Numbered from the stretch's first letter, positions 35,116-46,957 are shown. The stretch: 64,000 bases of DNA from Camellia lanceoleosa (GCA_025200525.1 CM045758.1:190996463-191060462), one strand, 5' to 3'. Translations and numbers: made by a program. The notes: generated from the letters alone by a model not told the origin.

Positions 35116-36130
35116 GAGTTTTGATAATTGGACTTATACGCTACGCGAAGCCGATTTGGGTGGTGTGAACAGACAGGCGCACCTACTGTTGTTAACCGAT
35201 TTTGATAATTGGACTTATACGCTACGCGAAACCGGTTTGATAATTGGACTTATATGCTACGCGAAGCCGGTTTGAGTGGTTCATGATTTGTGCAATGCAA
35301 TGCAATGTCATGGAGTGATGATAAAGCTATGAAGATGGCAACATGGGTGGCAAGCTTTGTGTAAAACACACGAAGCAAACCACATTTCTACCTGGCTATG
35401 TTTGCAACTTTCCCTATTCTCCAACAGGGTGACAGACTAGGTTGGTTCAGTTTCCAGAGTTGAGGCGTATACAAGCTATCTTAACCTATGGGGCTGCCAT
35501 ACAGATTTCAAGTCGGGGATATACCCCTGGGTATTTAAACCAGACTTTAGTCTCGGAAATCCCGAACCTTTTGCATTCTAGGCATCGCCATTCGAACTCT
35601 AGTTTCCACTGTCTCAATTGATCTCCTAGGAACTCATTACAAACATAGTCAGGTGACTATACCAGACCGATTGAAGTCGTTCAGGCACGACAAACACCAA
35701 AGGAATTGCACCTCTAAAGGATTTAAGGTCTCCTAGACCATGAAAGTCGTTTAGGCACGACAAACACCAAAGGACTTGCACCTTCAGAGGATTTAAGGTC
35801 TCCTAGACCCGAAAAAGAACAACAAGCACACTTGCTGTTTTTAACCGATTGAATGGCCACGGATGCCGCTTTACTTCCTGATCATATTCACAACTTTCCC
35901 TATTCTCCATCGGGGTGACAAACTAGGTTGGTTCAGTATTCAGAATTGAGGCGTATACACGCTACCTCAACCTATGGGCTGCCATACAGATTTCAAGCCG
36001 GAGATACACCCCTGGGTATTTAAACCAGACTTTAGTCTCAGAAATTCCAAACCTTTTGTGTTCTAGGCCTTGGCCATTCGAACTCTAGTTTTCACCATCG
36101 CAGTTGGTCTCCTAGGAACTCATTGCAAAC
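35116..36130. repeat. Long direct repeats of about 240 bp, and shorter ones
   Basis: Positions about 35401-35645 and 35890-36127 are near-identical, from AACTTTCCCTATTCTCC through CTCCTAGGAACTCATT. A 74-bp near-tandem repeat (about 35674-35810, with GGACTTGCACCT-like text) lies between them. Copies of the GCTACGCGAAGCC phrase are at 35127, 35212 and 35245. Confidence 0.8.
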
Positions 36131-36345
36131 ACAACCAAGATAATACACAAATATTTACATATAAATACACACATATATGTACATATACAGACAATATACA
36201 GACAGATATATACAGATATATACACAGACATATACAATATATATACAGGTATATACGACATAGACATATACGGACCTATACACAAACATATACAGATATA
36301 TACACAAATGGGAATTTTCCGTTTGCAGCCGTCAGCGAGAAGATG
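36131..36345. repeat. TATACA/ATACAG microsatellite tract
   Basis: A low-complexity run of ACATATACAGATATA-like units, about 36155-36310. It is followed by about 40 bp of ordinary sequence and the tRNA-like modules. Confidence 0.8.
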
Positions 36346-36433
36346 CCGTTACTGAGAAGACATATTCCATTTGCTGACGTCAGCACACGTATGCAAAACA
36401 CGCAAAAAGAAAGGAAAAACACAAAATGCATGG

Positions 36434-36665
36434 ATGTGGGGATACGGGGTTTCGAACCCCTGACCTTCGGCCTAGTCTTCGAGTCCTCGACCACTGAACC
36501 ACGCCACTCTTGTGACAAGATATGCAAACAAATATATATATACGAGACATATATACACAAAATCAAAAACAAACCAAAAGAAACATTCGATGTGGGGTTC
36601 GAACCCTTTACCTCAGGCTTAGGCTCTCCGAATCCTCAACCCACTAGGCCAAACCACTGAACCCA
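36434..36665 (-). repeat. Tandem pair of tRNA-like (pol III promoter) modules
   Basis: On the minus strand each module has a box A followed by a box B. Module 1 has TGGTTCAGTGG (36491-36501) and GGTTCGAAACC (36448-36458). Module 2 has TGGCCTAGTGG (36641-36651) and GGTTCGAACC (36596-36605). The flanks are also repeated (CCACTCTTGT and CAAACAAATATATA), so a ~150 bp unit was duplicated. The boxes match the internal promoter of tRNA genes and tRNA-derived SINEs. No full cloverleaf could be drawn, so they are tRNA-like relics rather than tRNA genes. Confidence 0.6.
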
Positions 36666-36734
36666 ATCCACTCTTGTAACTAAATGTTCAAACAAATATA
36701 TAGAATACATAGATATACAATACATATACATATA

Positions 36735-37051
36735 TATACAACTTTCCCGCCTCTCTTTCTGTTTTTGTCTTACTCTCTCTTCCTATTTTTGTCTCACTCT
36801 CTCTTCCTTCATCTTCTTTGAGCGTCGTGTCTATCGCGCGATTTCAACAATTGCGGCGCCTGACCGACAGGCATCCAATCCTACCCTGATTGTCAATGAT
36901 CGTCTCGAGTCTTCCTCCCTCTTTGTCTTCTTCTTTGGCTTCATCCTCTTCTTAAGTTGAGGCCTGCGATAGAGAGAGGCAGAGTGAAAGCCTGCAAACT
37001 TTCTCTGCCACCACTCTGTAACCTCTTTCTTTTGCATTACTCTTCTCTGCC
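36735..37051 (+). promoter_or_regulatory. Possible leader/promoter of the antisense ORF
   Basis: A TATATATAC stretch near 36725-36740 is followed by a CT-rich leader (CTCTCTTCC repeats, 36745-36820) and ordinary sequence up to ATG 37052. CT-rich leaders are common in plant 5' UTRs. This is suggestive only. Confidence 0.25.
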
Positions 37052-37528
37052 ATGGCCTCTTCACAAGGTTCTCTCACTCTTTTTCCAGACCTAAACGAGT
37101 CTACGATAGAGATGACCAATTCCGACTCCCCTGAACCTCAACCATGAGCTCCTCCTCCTTGTCCTGTTTTTAACTTTCCAGCGATGTCAGTTGAACAAAT
37201 CATGGTGGCACAGTCTGACATCAAAGCAAACTCGTATACGCTGAGGTCATGTGTGGAGACCGTGACTGCGGTCTCCAACTTGTCCCGTCGGCTACAGAAC
37301 AGAACGTGTGAGGTGCATCGATTGAATGTACAACTTTCTTTACTTCAACATATGTACAAAGATTCCCGAGGGGAAGTTAGCGAATTGAAGAAACAAATCA
37401 AGGATTTAAAACGACAGGTGACCGTCGCAACTCGTCATGGGACTATCTTTGACGGCCAGCGAGGGATAATCTCCTTCGAAAGCTCTGCCAAGGCCGAGGC
37501 AGAGTCTTCAAGAGCTTCGAAGAAGTAA
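37052..37528 (+). pseudogene. Antisense accessory ORF, coiled-coil protein, one in-frame stop
   Basis: From ATG 37052 one frame runs 158 codons to TAA 37526, broken only by a TGA at 37145. The undamaged part from ATG 37184 codes 114 residues. The N-terminal part is Ser/Pro-rich. The middle ([18 protein letters not shown] to [13 protein letters not shown]) has regular Leu/Val spacing, hence a predicted coiled coil. The C-terminus is Lys/Ser-rich and charged. A poly(A) signal AATAAA lies at 37775 on the same strand. The ORF runs opposite to its host element. I do not recognise the family, and no retroviral motif is present. Antisense additional ORFs between pol and the 3' LTR are known in some Tat elements such as Grande. 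A chance frame is possible but unlikely given its length and composition. Confidence 0.5.
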
Positions 37529-37671
37529 AGATGAAGCGAGGCAGCTGATGGTAAAGTCAGGCAACGAAGCTATGTGCAAATAAAGCTGGTTGTAATCTTC
37601 GCCGTAGAGCTACTGCCAGAAAACTGAGAAAATATTACTCTCTTTCTTTTTCCTTTTTTGTTTTCTCTATA

Positions 37672-37703
<32 letters not shown>

Positions 37704-38800
37704 GTTTTTTTCTCTCTCTTTTTTTTTATTTTATTGATGTGTCTCTGTGATCGGGGATGTCCTCCCCTGACTACAATAAAATCAATTTAGTTTTTGCACA
37801 TCGATGGCATGACTAACATATCACTTTGAACTTGAAAACATTTTTGTTTGATTGAATTTGAGAGTGATTGAATTTTGAACTCTGAATTGAACGTTGATTC
37901 TATACTAACCCATACTGACCTAAATCAAAGAATGACTTAACGAAAGAAGAACGAAGCAAAACGATCCAAACACACTTCTATATACTAACTAGTATAAATT
38001 CACCGACTGGTATAAATATACTGACTGGTATGAAAGGAACACACTTATATACACTGACTGATATGAATACACTGACTGGTATGAATACACACTTATATAC
38101 ACTGACTGGTATGAATACACACTTATATACACTGAATAGTTGACTCGAGCGGTGGAGAAGACAGAATCTCTAACTCGACTATGCCCCTAGTTCATTGCCT
38201 TGACCCTTTTTTGTCTCTTGATTTTTTTTGTAAAAATGTTTTGATCAACATAAGAGTTAGATTAGCATACTTATTCCATTTTCTGTTTTGAAATCACGTA
38301 AGCTAAGCTGTGAGCACTGAAAATTTTCCCTTTTTAAATCCAAAGAATGGTCTAAGTTTTGCAAAAACAGAACAATTTTCGAGAAAAATTAGTCAGCTTC
38401 ATTCAAATTAATCAAAACCTATTTTTGCAAATGGCCACTACTCAACTAACATGGAATCAATCATTGAGGTGCATAGTCCCAAACCAGATAATCAAAGGTG
38501 ATATCCGAACCAAGCCAATCCGAACCGAATGAAGCCAAACAGAACTGGACCGAACCAAACCGCCGAACAAAACCAAATCGAACTGAACCAAGTTGACTCG
38601 AACCAACTGAATTGAACTGAACTGAACTTAACAAAAATACACCAATCAAACACGGATAGGACAACCAAGTCGACTATAGATACACCAATCAAACATGAAC
38701 GAAATGAATAAGTTGAAAAATTATTGGGACCGAACTTCAAGATAAAGCTACCTACGTATCCTCAAGATAGGAATCAGGCCATCGTAGTTCCGGCTAAGGT
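37529..38800. other. Internal region with poly-T tract and short repeats
   Basis: Contains a T-rich block (37660-37730), the AATAAA at 37775-37780, and 3-4 copies of a ~25-bp phrase ACTGACTGGTATGAATACAC (37998-38110). Near 38500-38620 there are runs of CGAACCAAACCGAAC type that translate to artefactual low-complexity peptides. No gene is seen. Confidence 0.5.
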
Positions 38801-39870
38801 TCACTCAGGTATTGACACTCTCTTTTTGTGCTCTAACTTTTGCCAAAGCCGCCCTTTCGGGTTTTCAACGTTGCGAGCTTCTTCTTTTTTTCTTTCATTT
38901 TCATTTTTTTTTCATTTTCATTTTTTTTTTCATCATGTTTTTTTCATTTTTTGTTTTTCTGCTCTAACTTTTGCCTGGGTCGCCCTTCCGGGTTTTCCGC
39001 CCAACGAGCCTCTCAGGGTTTCAGTTTAGCTTGTCCATGTTGATTGGGTGTGAGATCTCTAGGCCATCAAAATCTATAATAATAACTGCTACACTTGACC
39101 AGGAGATATGATGATGTAGGGACTAGGCTACTTGGGTCTGAATTTGCCCCTAGTGTTGCCCCTAGTGTAGTGCATAGGAACTCAACTGTCCTTCAATAAT
39201 AAAATTCATTTTCTCAAATTTTGGGTTTTGCCTTTCTGTGCGATCTTCTTTGGGAAAAGATTTAGTTTTAACTCTTTGATCACATCCAACCTTTTGCCCC
39301 TAGTTCAAGGGCTGCTTCAAATCTAAATCTCATCCAACCTTCTTGTCCTTAGTTCAAGGGTTACTTCCAATCTGAATCACAAGTCTTACATAGTTATGGC
39401 TAAGGTTCACTCGGGTATTGACACTCTCCTTTTACGCTCTCACTTTTGCCAAAGCCACCCTTTCGGGTTTTCAACCTTGCGAGCTTTTCATTTTTCTTTT
39501 TATTTTTTTTATTTTTTTGTGCTCTAACTTTTGCCTGGGTCGCCCTTCAGAGTTTTCAACCCAGCGAGCCTCTCAAGGGTGGTACCTTATTGCCCCTAGT
39601 TCAAGGGCTGCCTCCATTTCAGCTATCCAAGCCTCACACTTTTGCCCCTAGCTCAAGGGCTGTTTCAAATCGATATCACATTCTCTGCCCTGAGTTCAAG
39701 GTCTGTTTCCAATCTGGATCACGTCATTGTCTCTAGTTCAAGGGCTATTTCCAATCTAAATCATATTCGACCTTATTGCCCCTAGTTGAAGGGCTGCCTT
39801 CATTTGAATCACATCATGACCCCTAGTTCAAGGGCTATTTCCAATTCGGCTATGCAAGCCTTACACTTTG
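38801..39870. repeat. Repeat-rich leader of the 14.7 kb element
   Basis: Two repeat types alternate. One is GCTCTAACTTTTGCC followed by GGGTTTTC and a GCGAGC or ACGAGCC end (about 38828, 38958, 39435, 39522). The other is a ~45-bp unit carrying CCCTAGTTCAAGGGCTG, with eight or more copies between 39290 and 39840. The same units in reverse orientation occur at 63040-64000, confirming kinship of the two elements. Confidence 0.8.
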
Positions 39871-41284
39871 AATGATCATTGAATACTTCGAATCAAGGTT
39901 TGAAAGCTAAGGAGCTAAGGAGGTCGGACCACGAGTCAAGAGGGATCCTATGCTATATAACTAATTCCAGGCATGTCTTCGTAGGACCACGCAAAAACAG
40001 TTTTTGAAATCTTTTCACAAAGTGACTAATCACTCGTACTTTTACGAAGATAAGATAGAACCAATTTGGACCAAGCTAGGATCTTTCTCAGTACCCACAT
40101 TAACAAAAATGATTTTATTCATCAAAGGCTTAGCACACCTCTCTTCCTCTCAGTTGATCAAAATTTGCAAATCCCGAGGAAATTCTTCCTCTTCGTTTTT
40201 ATCAGAGTTTTGGAAAAAGTTTTGAAAAACTATGGTCAATGCAATGATTTAAAGGCACAGAGAAGTAGGCAGACTCTATGGCATTTTTGTTATTTTCTAT
40301 TATTTATTTTTATTTTATTTTATTTTATTTTTATTGAAAGAGATTATGACTCAGCAATGACAACAGACTTTTGACAACAGAAAAAGAAAATGACAAAGAA
40401 GACCTAGACAGAACAGAAATGTCTAGGTTAGCACTATCGAAATCAACAGACTCTGACTCATTAGGCTGACTTTAGCCTGACTCTAACTCTACAAACTTGG
40501 TGGAGTCAAACTTAGACTCAATACTCAATTCAGAACTCAGAATAAAATCATTCTCAAATTGACAGTCAAAGTGTGGGCCATCGACAACATTCAAAATAAA
40601 GCCCATGCAATCAACAGGTGGTCACTCCCCAATTATAGAAACAAAATGGAACTTCCAATTATGCCCTCACTAAAAACACACTGAACCCCACAAACTGAAA
40701 TGCCTGAACCACTCACTTGAATTTGAGAACCCCTATATAGATCCAATACATTGCACATAACACATAGCAGGAAAGAGAACAAACACCCCTATGGAGGGTA
40801 GGGTTATCCTATCCTAGCTTGAAATCATCTAGGGTTTCGCTATTCAGACAAGTGGTATCACACATCCTAGAAATAGGAGAGCATCCTGTCCTAAGTTTGA
40901 AAGGTACTATAGCTCACTATATGTACAAGGTTGACTCTACTCTAAGGGTTAAAGTCAAGGTGACGTTACCAAAGAGTCCTTTGGGTCATAACCAATAAAG
41001 ATCCCAGGAAATCAGAAGAGTCAAATAGCCTCTCTTCGGAGTCTGAGAACCTTAGATAGCAGAGCTAGATAGCAAAGCTACCCTTTTGACAAATCTCAAA
41101 AGGTTACAACACAAGGCCTCTAAAGTAACATAGAGATAGGTGTAGTGTCACAAAAAGTATGCATGTGCTCCCACCAGTATCTGGGCAACACAAGAACTTT
41201 AAGTGCACCAATACATGCAATGCAATAAACATATAATTGAAAATAAAAGTCATATCATGGAGTTCGAGTCAAGGTTTCATAAAT
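39871..41284 (-). other. Leader region of the 14.7 kb element, no coding signal
   Basis: Low coding potential on both strands. The sequence matches 61690-63040 in inverted orientation, for example the GGGTCATAACCAATAAAGAT stretch near 40983. No gag frame is seen. Confidence 0.55.
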
Positions 41285-41301
41285 CCCAAGCAGAGTCGCC
41301 A
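41285..41301 (-). other. Primer-binding site of the 14.7 kb element
   Basis: Minus strand TGGCGACTCTGCTTGGG begins 5 bp inside the 5' LTR. The plus-strand relative has TGGCGACTCTGCTGGGGA at 61668. This PBS type is described for Ogre-like elements (tRNA-Arg). Confidence 0.75.
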
Positions 41302-41306
41302 GAAAC

Positions 41307-43571
41307 TGTAACATGCCCGGGGGGTACCCGCGTGCGTTAAACAGTTCGGACTCCCGAGATCTCTTTGATCTAGTCTCACGAGTGCAATGTGAAACATAGA
41401 TGAGACTCCAGATTTGGAAACTTTTATTAAAAATCCATTTTATTGCAATTTTGTCAAAAATGGACTGCGTCATCAGATCTCAGAGTCGCCACCTAATATT
41501 TTGGAAAATTAGGAAACCCATGACTCAATGCCAAGGCCACTGTTCGTCGTAACCAAGGATGCTTGGCTCGGAACTTTAGGTGTGAGAGGGGAAGGTCAAT
41601 AATGAGCACCCCCGCTCACCCGATCAAAAGATCGGCCTCTACTAAACCATGATATGAATTTTATTTTCTTTATATGTTTATGTTCTGATTATTTTAGTAA
41701 ATCCTAAAATTTACTATGTGAAACATACAAGTATAGACTAGTTTGCTCAAATTGGAACAATTCAACTTCATGTTTGTTTTTCGAAAAGGGTTTGAATTTG
41801 CCACTTGACAAAGTGGGCTTAAAACGTACATTTATTGAATTATTCCAATTCAAACAACAAGCCTTCATCCACAGGCATTCATACAGTTATATCAAGCAAG
41901 CAAGTAGTCTCATGGTAGAATACTAACACATAGTAAGAAAATTATGTACAAGCGGGATGCTAAAGCATAAAAACTCATATATTTACCGACGTCCCGCGAA
42001 CAGTTACAAAACAAAGTCAGTAAAATATGCATGATCTTATATACAGAATCCTAATGCAATTCACTCATGAGATGCACTAAAGATTCGGCTTCTAAAATAT
42101 GGCATGTGAATCATCTCAATAACATGAGGTAGCGCATAGAATCACAGAAGAATTGATTAAATCCACACCAGTAAATGTAGCCGAATCTTAATGCATGAGA
42201 CATGAATGTAAAAGCATGGATATGCATGGCATGTCAGATATATACATATGTACAGTTAGGGAAAGCGAGTAAAGAATGGGATAGAAAGAAGCGGGGTGAG
42301 GAGATTATTACAACACTTTAAATATTACAGATCCAAATAAAAGAGGAGGAAGAAATAATAAAACAAAATAAAACCTCACAAAACACTCAAAATAAAAATA
42401 AAAATAAAAGTTTGAAATCTCCGGCCATTCATCAACTTGCAAATAACCATCGGTCCTCATGCCTCGGCCCATGTATTCATCTTCAATGGAGGCCCAATCA
42501 ACACTCAAACAAAACCGGCCCACTGTCAAGCCGGCCCACCTCTTCAAGACCAACCCATTGGGCCAATCAAAAAATGCCCCAACCTAACATGAATGACATC
42601 CACATGGGTTATTATTTTGCAGCACCAAAATCCCCCAACTTTACGACCCAATAACCATGATTTTTCTCCAAGTGCTGTATTGTTAAGCTCTCTGTTTTGT
42701 TTGAGGCTTTGGCAGAGAGAGAGATTAGTTTGACCCTCTGAGAGAGAGTCCGTGAGATCGGTTCAACCGTATGCGGTGGAGGGGAGACCAAGAGTGAAGA
42801 GGGGCTGCTGCTGCTGCCGTGATGATGGTGGTTTGGTTACAGAGAATAGGGAGAGAAAGATGCATTTGTTTTCTATGAGAGAGAGTGAGGCAGTTTGATG
42901 GTCTGCATTTCTGAGAGAGAGTGTCTATGTGAGAGGTCTCCGTGAGAGAGAATTGCATAGAGAGAGAAAGTTCAGCCCCTCCTCTATTAGCTTCCGAACC
43001 GAAAACAACCCATGCTTGGATTGTTTCTCTCCCAACTGAGACCTAGAGAGAGAGTCATATAGAGAGAGATTGAATGGGTGCCCCTCGCAAAGAGAGAGAG
43101 AAACCCGTGTGCGTTGCAAAGAGAGAGACCCAGCTAGAGAGAGATGAGAGCCGTGTGTTGTGTTGTGCGTGGTGTGTGCTTGTGTATGCATGTGTTGTGG
43201 GCATGGTGTAGTAGTGTGTATATTAGTGTGTGTATTTTTTGTCAAAGCTGCCAAGAGAGTGAGAGAGCTCTGTTAGAGAGAGAGAGCTAGGTTTGGTCTT
43301 CTATGTGTGTCGGTGTGCTGTGTGTGCATGTGTATGCATGGTACCGTGTGTGCATGTGTGGCTGGGTTGAGAGGGCAAGGGGGATGGGTTTGGTCTGTGT
43401 TGTCTAGTGTGTGTATGGTGTATGGTGTGTGTATGGTGTGCTGTCTCTGGGTGTGTGTTGTGGGTGTGTGTTGTGAATGGTGGGTCTGTGTGTATGGGCT
43501 CCCGTGTGTGTGTATAGCTCTGTGATCGTGTGTGCTGGCTGTCTGCCGTGTATGAATGGTGTGGGTGTGTG

Positions 43572-43604
<33 letters not shown>

Positions 43605-44877
43605 CCGAACGGGAGAGAAGAGATGGCTCCTTGGTCTGTGTCTCCAGCTGTGTGTATATGAGTGTGTAGGTGAAACAAAACAATTTGATCAACCTCTCAT
43701 GGCCGGAGAGGAGTGAGAGTGAGATGTAGAGAGAATGTGTGGGTATGGGTGTGTGCCATGGTGTGGAAGGAGCTCAGTGTGTGTCTGTGCGAGAGTTGTG
43801 TCTGTATCAGTGGGTGTATGCAAAGATGAAGCTTGGTGGATGGTAGTGTGATGTGTAGCCGTGTGTGTGGGTCTCTTTGTGCCGTGTGTCGCCCCAGATT
43901 TAGAGCTTCAAAGGGGTGATCTTCCATGCGAAAGAGAGAGAAGAGAGAGATGGGTTTTGTGTCTCCATGCCCGTGTGTGCTGCTGTGTAATGGTGTCAAT
44001 GGTGATGTGTCTATGTGAGTGATGTATGTGAGAAGATGAAGTTGGTTGTGTGATAGGAGAGAGAGAGAGAGATGAAGTTGGGTTGGTTTTTTCTCTAGAG
44101 AAAGAGAGTTTGCAAGACCAAAAGTTCTCTCCCAAAATCCCCCCCTCTTCTTGGTGGTGTGTTGAGTCTCAATTATAGAGAGAGAGCCATCACCCATGCA
44201 TGTCGGTAAGATGAGAGAGACCAAATTAGAGAGAGAGTGCCCCTCATCAGTGTATCTTTCAATCATTCAAGAGAGTGAAGTGTTTGTTGTGTATCTCCTC
44301 CCCACCCACTCTCACATGCTCTCCTTTTTTTTTCAATCTTCTCCCCCTACTTTGAACCCCACCCACCAAATTAACATACATAAAACAAACCAACTCCTCT
44401 TCTTTTTACAGAAATATTCCATATATCTCTCTTTTGAAAATCGTTGTCCACCACCACCCCCTTTTTTTTTTCTTTTAGTTGTCTACTCTCTCCACCATAA
44501 TAATTCTCCACCCACTCTTCTACCCGAAACACAACCCATCATTCTGACCATTTTTTTTTTTTTTTTTCATTTTCTATTTTCTATTTTTTTATTTTTCATT
44601 TTATTTTTCATTTTTTTTATTATTTTCTATTTTTCAAAATTAGCTAAAATGTACCACTTTATATAACACCACCTAAAAATATGTACACATAAAATTATAA
44701 AATACTACAAATTAATAATTTGGCTAAAATGGTTGAGGTTTGTGATTAAAATTTTAATCTAATTTTTTTGATATTTTTTGCTGAGAAATTCATAAAATGA
44801 CATATTCCAATTTACATCATGGGGTGTTCCAAAGAAAGTGTCCAAGTCTTAGGGTCGGTCAAAATGGGGTGCCTACA
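41307..44877 (-). repeat. 5' LTR of the 14.7 kb element
   Basis: On the minus strand it runs from TGTAGGCACCCCATTTTGACC to GGGCATGTTACA. It aligns throughout with 30161-33758, including the GT-rich tract (about 43150-43610, with a pure GT run near 43577-43602) and poly-T runs near 44550. The left LTR has a ~25-bp stretch near 30680-30710, repeating the CAAAGTGGGCTTAAA phrase, that this copy lacks. Confidence 0.88.
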
Positions 44878-44882
44878 ACTGT

Positions 44883-46078
44883 TAGATAGACAAGGCTTCC
44901 GATGAGCTGGCGATAAAGAGTAGCATCAGAGAGGAGATCCCATCGAGAGGAGTGAGACGAATCTGAGGATCAATTGGAGTAGAGGTAGTTTTGCAATCAG
45001 TAAGACCAGTACGAGCCAGAAGATCGGATGCATATTTGGCCTGGGACAAATAGGAACCAGTAGAATCATGAGAGACTTCAAGGCCTAAGAAATAGTTAAG
45101 AGTACCAAGGTCCTTCATCTCAAACTGTCGGTGGAGAAAACATTTGAGGTAGAGAATACCAGCTGCATCATTACCAGTGATAATCATATCATCCACATAC
45201 AGAAGGAGAAGAGTGGTACCATGAGTAGTAGTCCGTATAAAAAGAGCAGAGTCATAGGAGCTAGAGGTGAACCCGAAGTCATGAATGGTAGAACTGAACT
45301 TAGCAAACCAGGCACGGGGTGCTTGCTTGAGGCCATAGAGGGCACGCTGTAGTTTGCAAACCTTATGAGGGAGAAAAGTGGACCCAGGGAGAGGTTGCAT
45401 GTAGACCTCCTCAAGAAGATTACCATTGAGGAAAGCATTTTTGACATCCATCTGAAAAAGTTCTCAGTGGCGAGCAGCAGCAACAGCAAGTAAACTGCGA
45501 ACAGAGGTAAACCGAGCAACAAGGGAGAATGTCTCCTCATAATCAATACCATATTCCTGGTTGAAACCCTTGGCAACAAGATGAGCTTTGTAGTGTTCAA
45601 TAGAGCCATCAGAATGAGTCTTGATTTTGTAAACACATTTGCAGCCGATTGCAGTCTTGCTAGGAAGAAGATCAACAAGATCCCAAGTATGAGTTTTGTC
45701 CAAGGCCTGGAGTTCATCAGTCATAGCTTGCTGCCAAAGAGGATTAGTACAAGCCTCATGATAGGAGGTAGGTTCATAAGTAAAAAAGGCAGCAGATCCA
45801 ACAATATAATCACGAAGATGGATAGGAGATTGAGTTACCCGGCGTGGTCGACCCGTAGGAGGATCGGTGGGAGGAAAAACCGGTAGAGAAGGAGGTGCTG
45901 CAATGATAGGTGGACCTTCAGGAAGAGCAGGGTGAACGGGATCATGAGTGAACAAGGGCGTCTCGATGAAGGAGGAACCTATATCAAAATCATCAGAGAA
46001 GAGATCTATGGAAGGATTAGTAAACAGTACATTAGTGGCAAGTGCGAGTAAGTGAAAGGAGGATAGGGAGGAAAACAT
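44883..46078 (-). pseudogene. Copia pol fragment: reverse transcriptase
   Basis: Minus-strand translation has GCKCVYKIKTHSDGSIEHYK, AHLVAKGFNQEYGIDYEETF, MDVKNAFLNGNLLEEVYM, ALYGLKQAPRAWF, the catalytic LYVDDMIITG (about 45190) and YFLGLEV. These are the RT blocks of copia pol, which makes cDNA from the element RNA. A TGA at 45464, just before the QMDVKNAF block where copia elements usually have a sense codon, and a frameshift near 44935 disable it. The part nearest 46078 is the variable IN-RT linker. It joins RNase H across the element at 30161-44877. Confidence 0.93.
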
Positions 46079-46957
46079 TTGGTGCTCCCAGAAAACGACA
46101 TGTCGGGAGATACGAAGACGTTTAGAGAGAGGATCCCAACAGCGAAAGCCTTTATGTTCAATTCCATACCCAAGAAAGTAACAAAGACGAGAACGAGGTT
46201 CAAGCTTGTGTGTTCATGGGATTGAAGCAGAACAAAGCAGGCAGAGCTAAAAACCCGAAGATTGGTGTATGGAGGGGGAGTGCCATGTAGATGTTCAAAG
46301 GGAGTTTGATTGTGGATGACAAGGGTAGGAGCACAATTGATAGTGTAGACAGCAGTGAGGGCAGCTTCCCCCCAAAAGTTTTCAGGACAGGAAGAAGAGA
46401 GAAGGAGAACGCAAGTAGTGTCAAGAATATGCCTATGTTTCCGTTCAGCACGGCCATTTTGTTGAGACGTGCCAGCACAGGAACGATAAGGCAGTGTACC
46501 ATGACTCTGAAGAAAAGAAAAAAAATCCGAATCCCGATATTCCATAGCATTGTCAGAGCGAAAATTTTTGATGGTATTGGAAAATTGGGTATGGACTATT
46601 TGGGCAAATCTATAATAAAGGTGTTTAAGTTCAGACCGAGTTTTCATGAGAAAAAGCCAAGTAAACCAGGAAAAATCATCAATAAAAACAACAAAATAAT
46701 GAGATCCCCCCATAGTAGTAGTAGGGGAGGGTCTCCAAATATCCGAATATATAAGATCAAAAGGTGCATGGGAAACAGAAGTACTTTTATTGAATGATAA
46801 AGCAGGTTGTTTGGCAAGCTGACAGGGTATACAATTGAAATTATCTGGAATTACATGACCCAATTGTCCACTAGAAACCAAAGACTTTAAGCGATTAATA
46901 GAAATATGCCCTAAGCGACAATGCCAAAGATGAAAAGAAGATAATGAGGAAGCAGAT
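46079..46957 (-). pseudogene. Copia pol fragment: integrase
   Basis: Minus-strand reading shows the GAG-pre-integrase end (RLGHISINRLKSL), CxxC of the zinc region (CIPCQLAKQP), then the integrase core with FDLIYSDIW, VVFIDDFSWFTWLF, FRSDNAMEY, GTSQQNGRAERKHRHI and FWGEAALTAVYTIN. The D, D and E residues of the catalytic triad are present. A frameshift near 46205 separates the core from the C-terminal part. The first bases are cut by the solo LTR at 46958. Confidence 0.93.

Larger units (their letters stand above)
30161..44877 (-). mobile_element. 14.7 kb non-autonomous LTR element (Ogre/Tat-like ends), minus strand
   Basis: The TSD ACTGT flanks it (30156-30160 and 44878-44882). Its two LTRs are about 3.6 kb. 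The primer-binding site after the 5' LTR is of the TGGCGACTCTGCT type, reported for Ogre-like Tat elements. The 7.5 kb internal region has no gag, protease, RT, RNase H or integrase that I can recognise in any frame. Instead it holds a repeat-rich leader, an antisense coiled-coil ORF, two tRNA-like modules, and a tandem array just before the 3' LTR. A relative in the opposite orientation starts at 58082. Assignment to the Tat lineage is by PBS and layout only. Confidence 0.85.

Noticed and set aside
36434..36665. Two genuine tRNA genes
   Set aside because: Box A and box B are good, but I could not draw paired acceptor and anticodon stems. They look like tRNA-derived repeat modules.
46291..46797. 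Plus-strand 168-codon frame over the copia integrase, and similar ones at 45131-45352 and 50422-50886
   Set aside because: These are antisense shadows of well-recognised copia pol and gag coding sequence.
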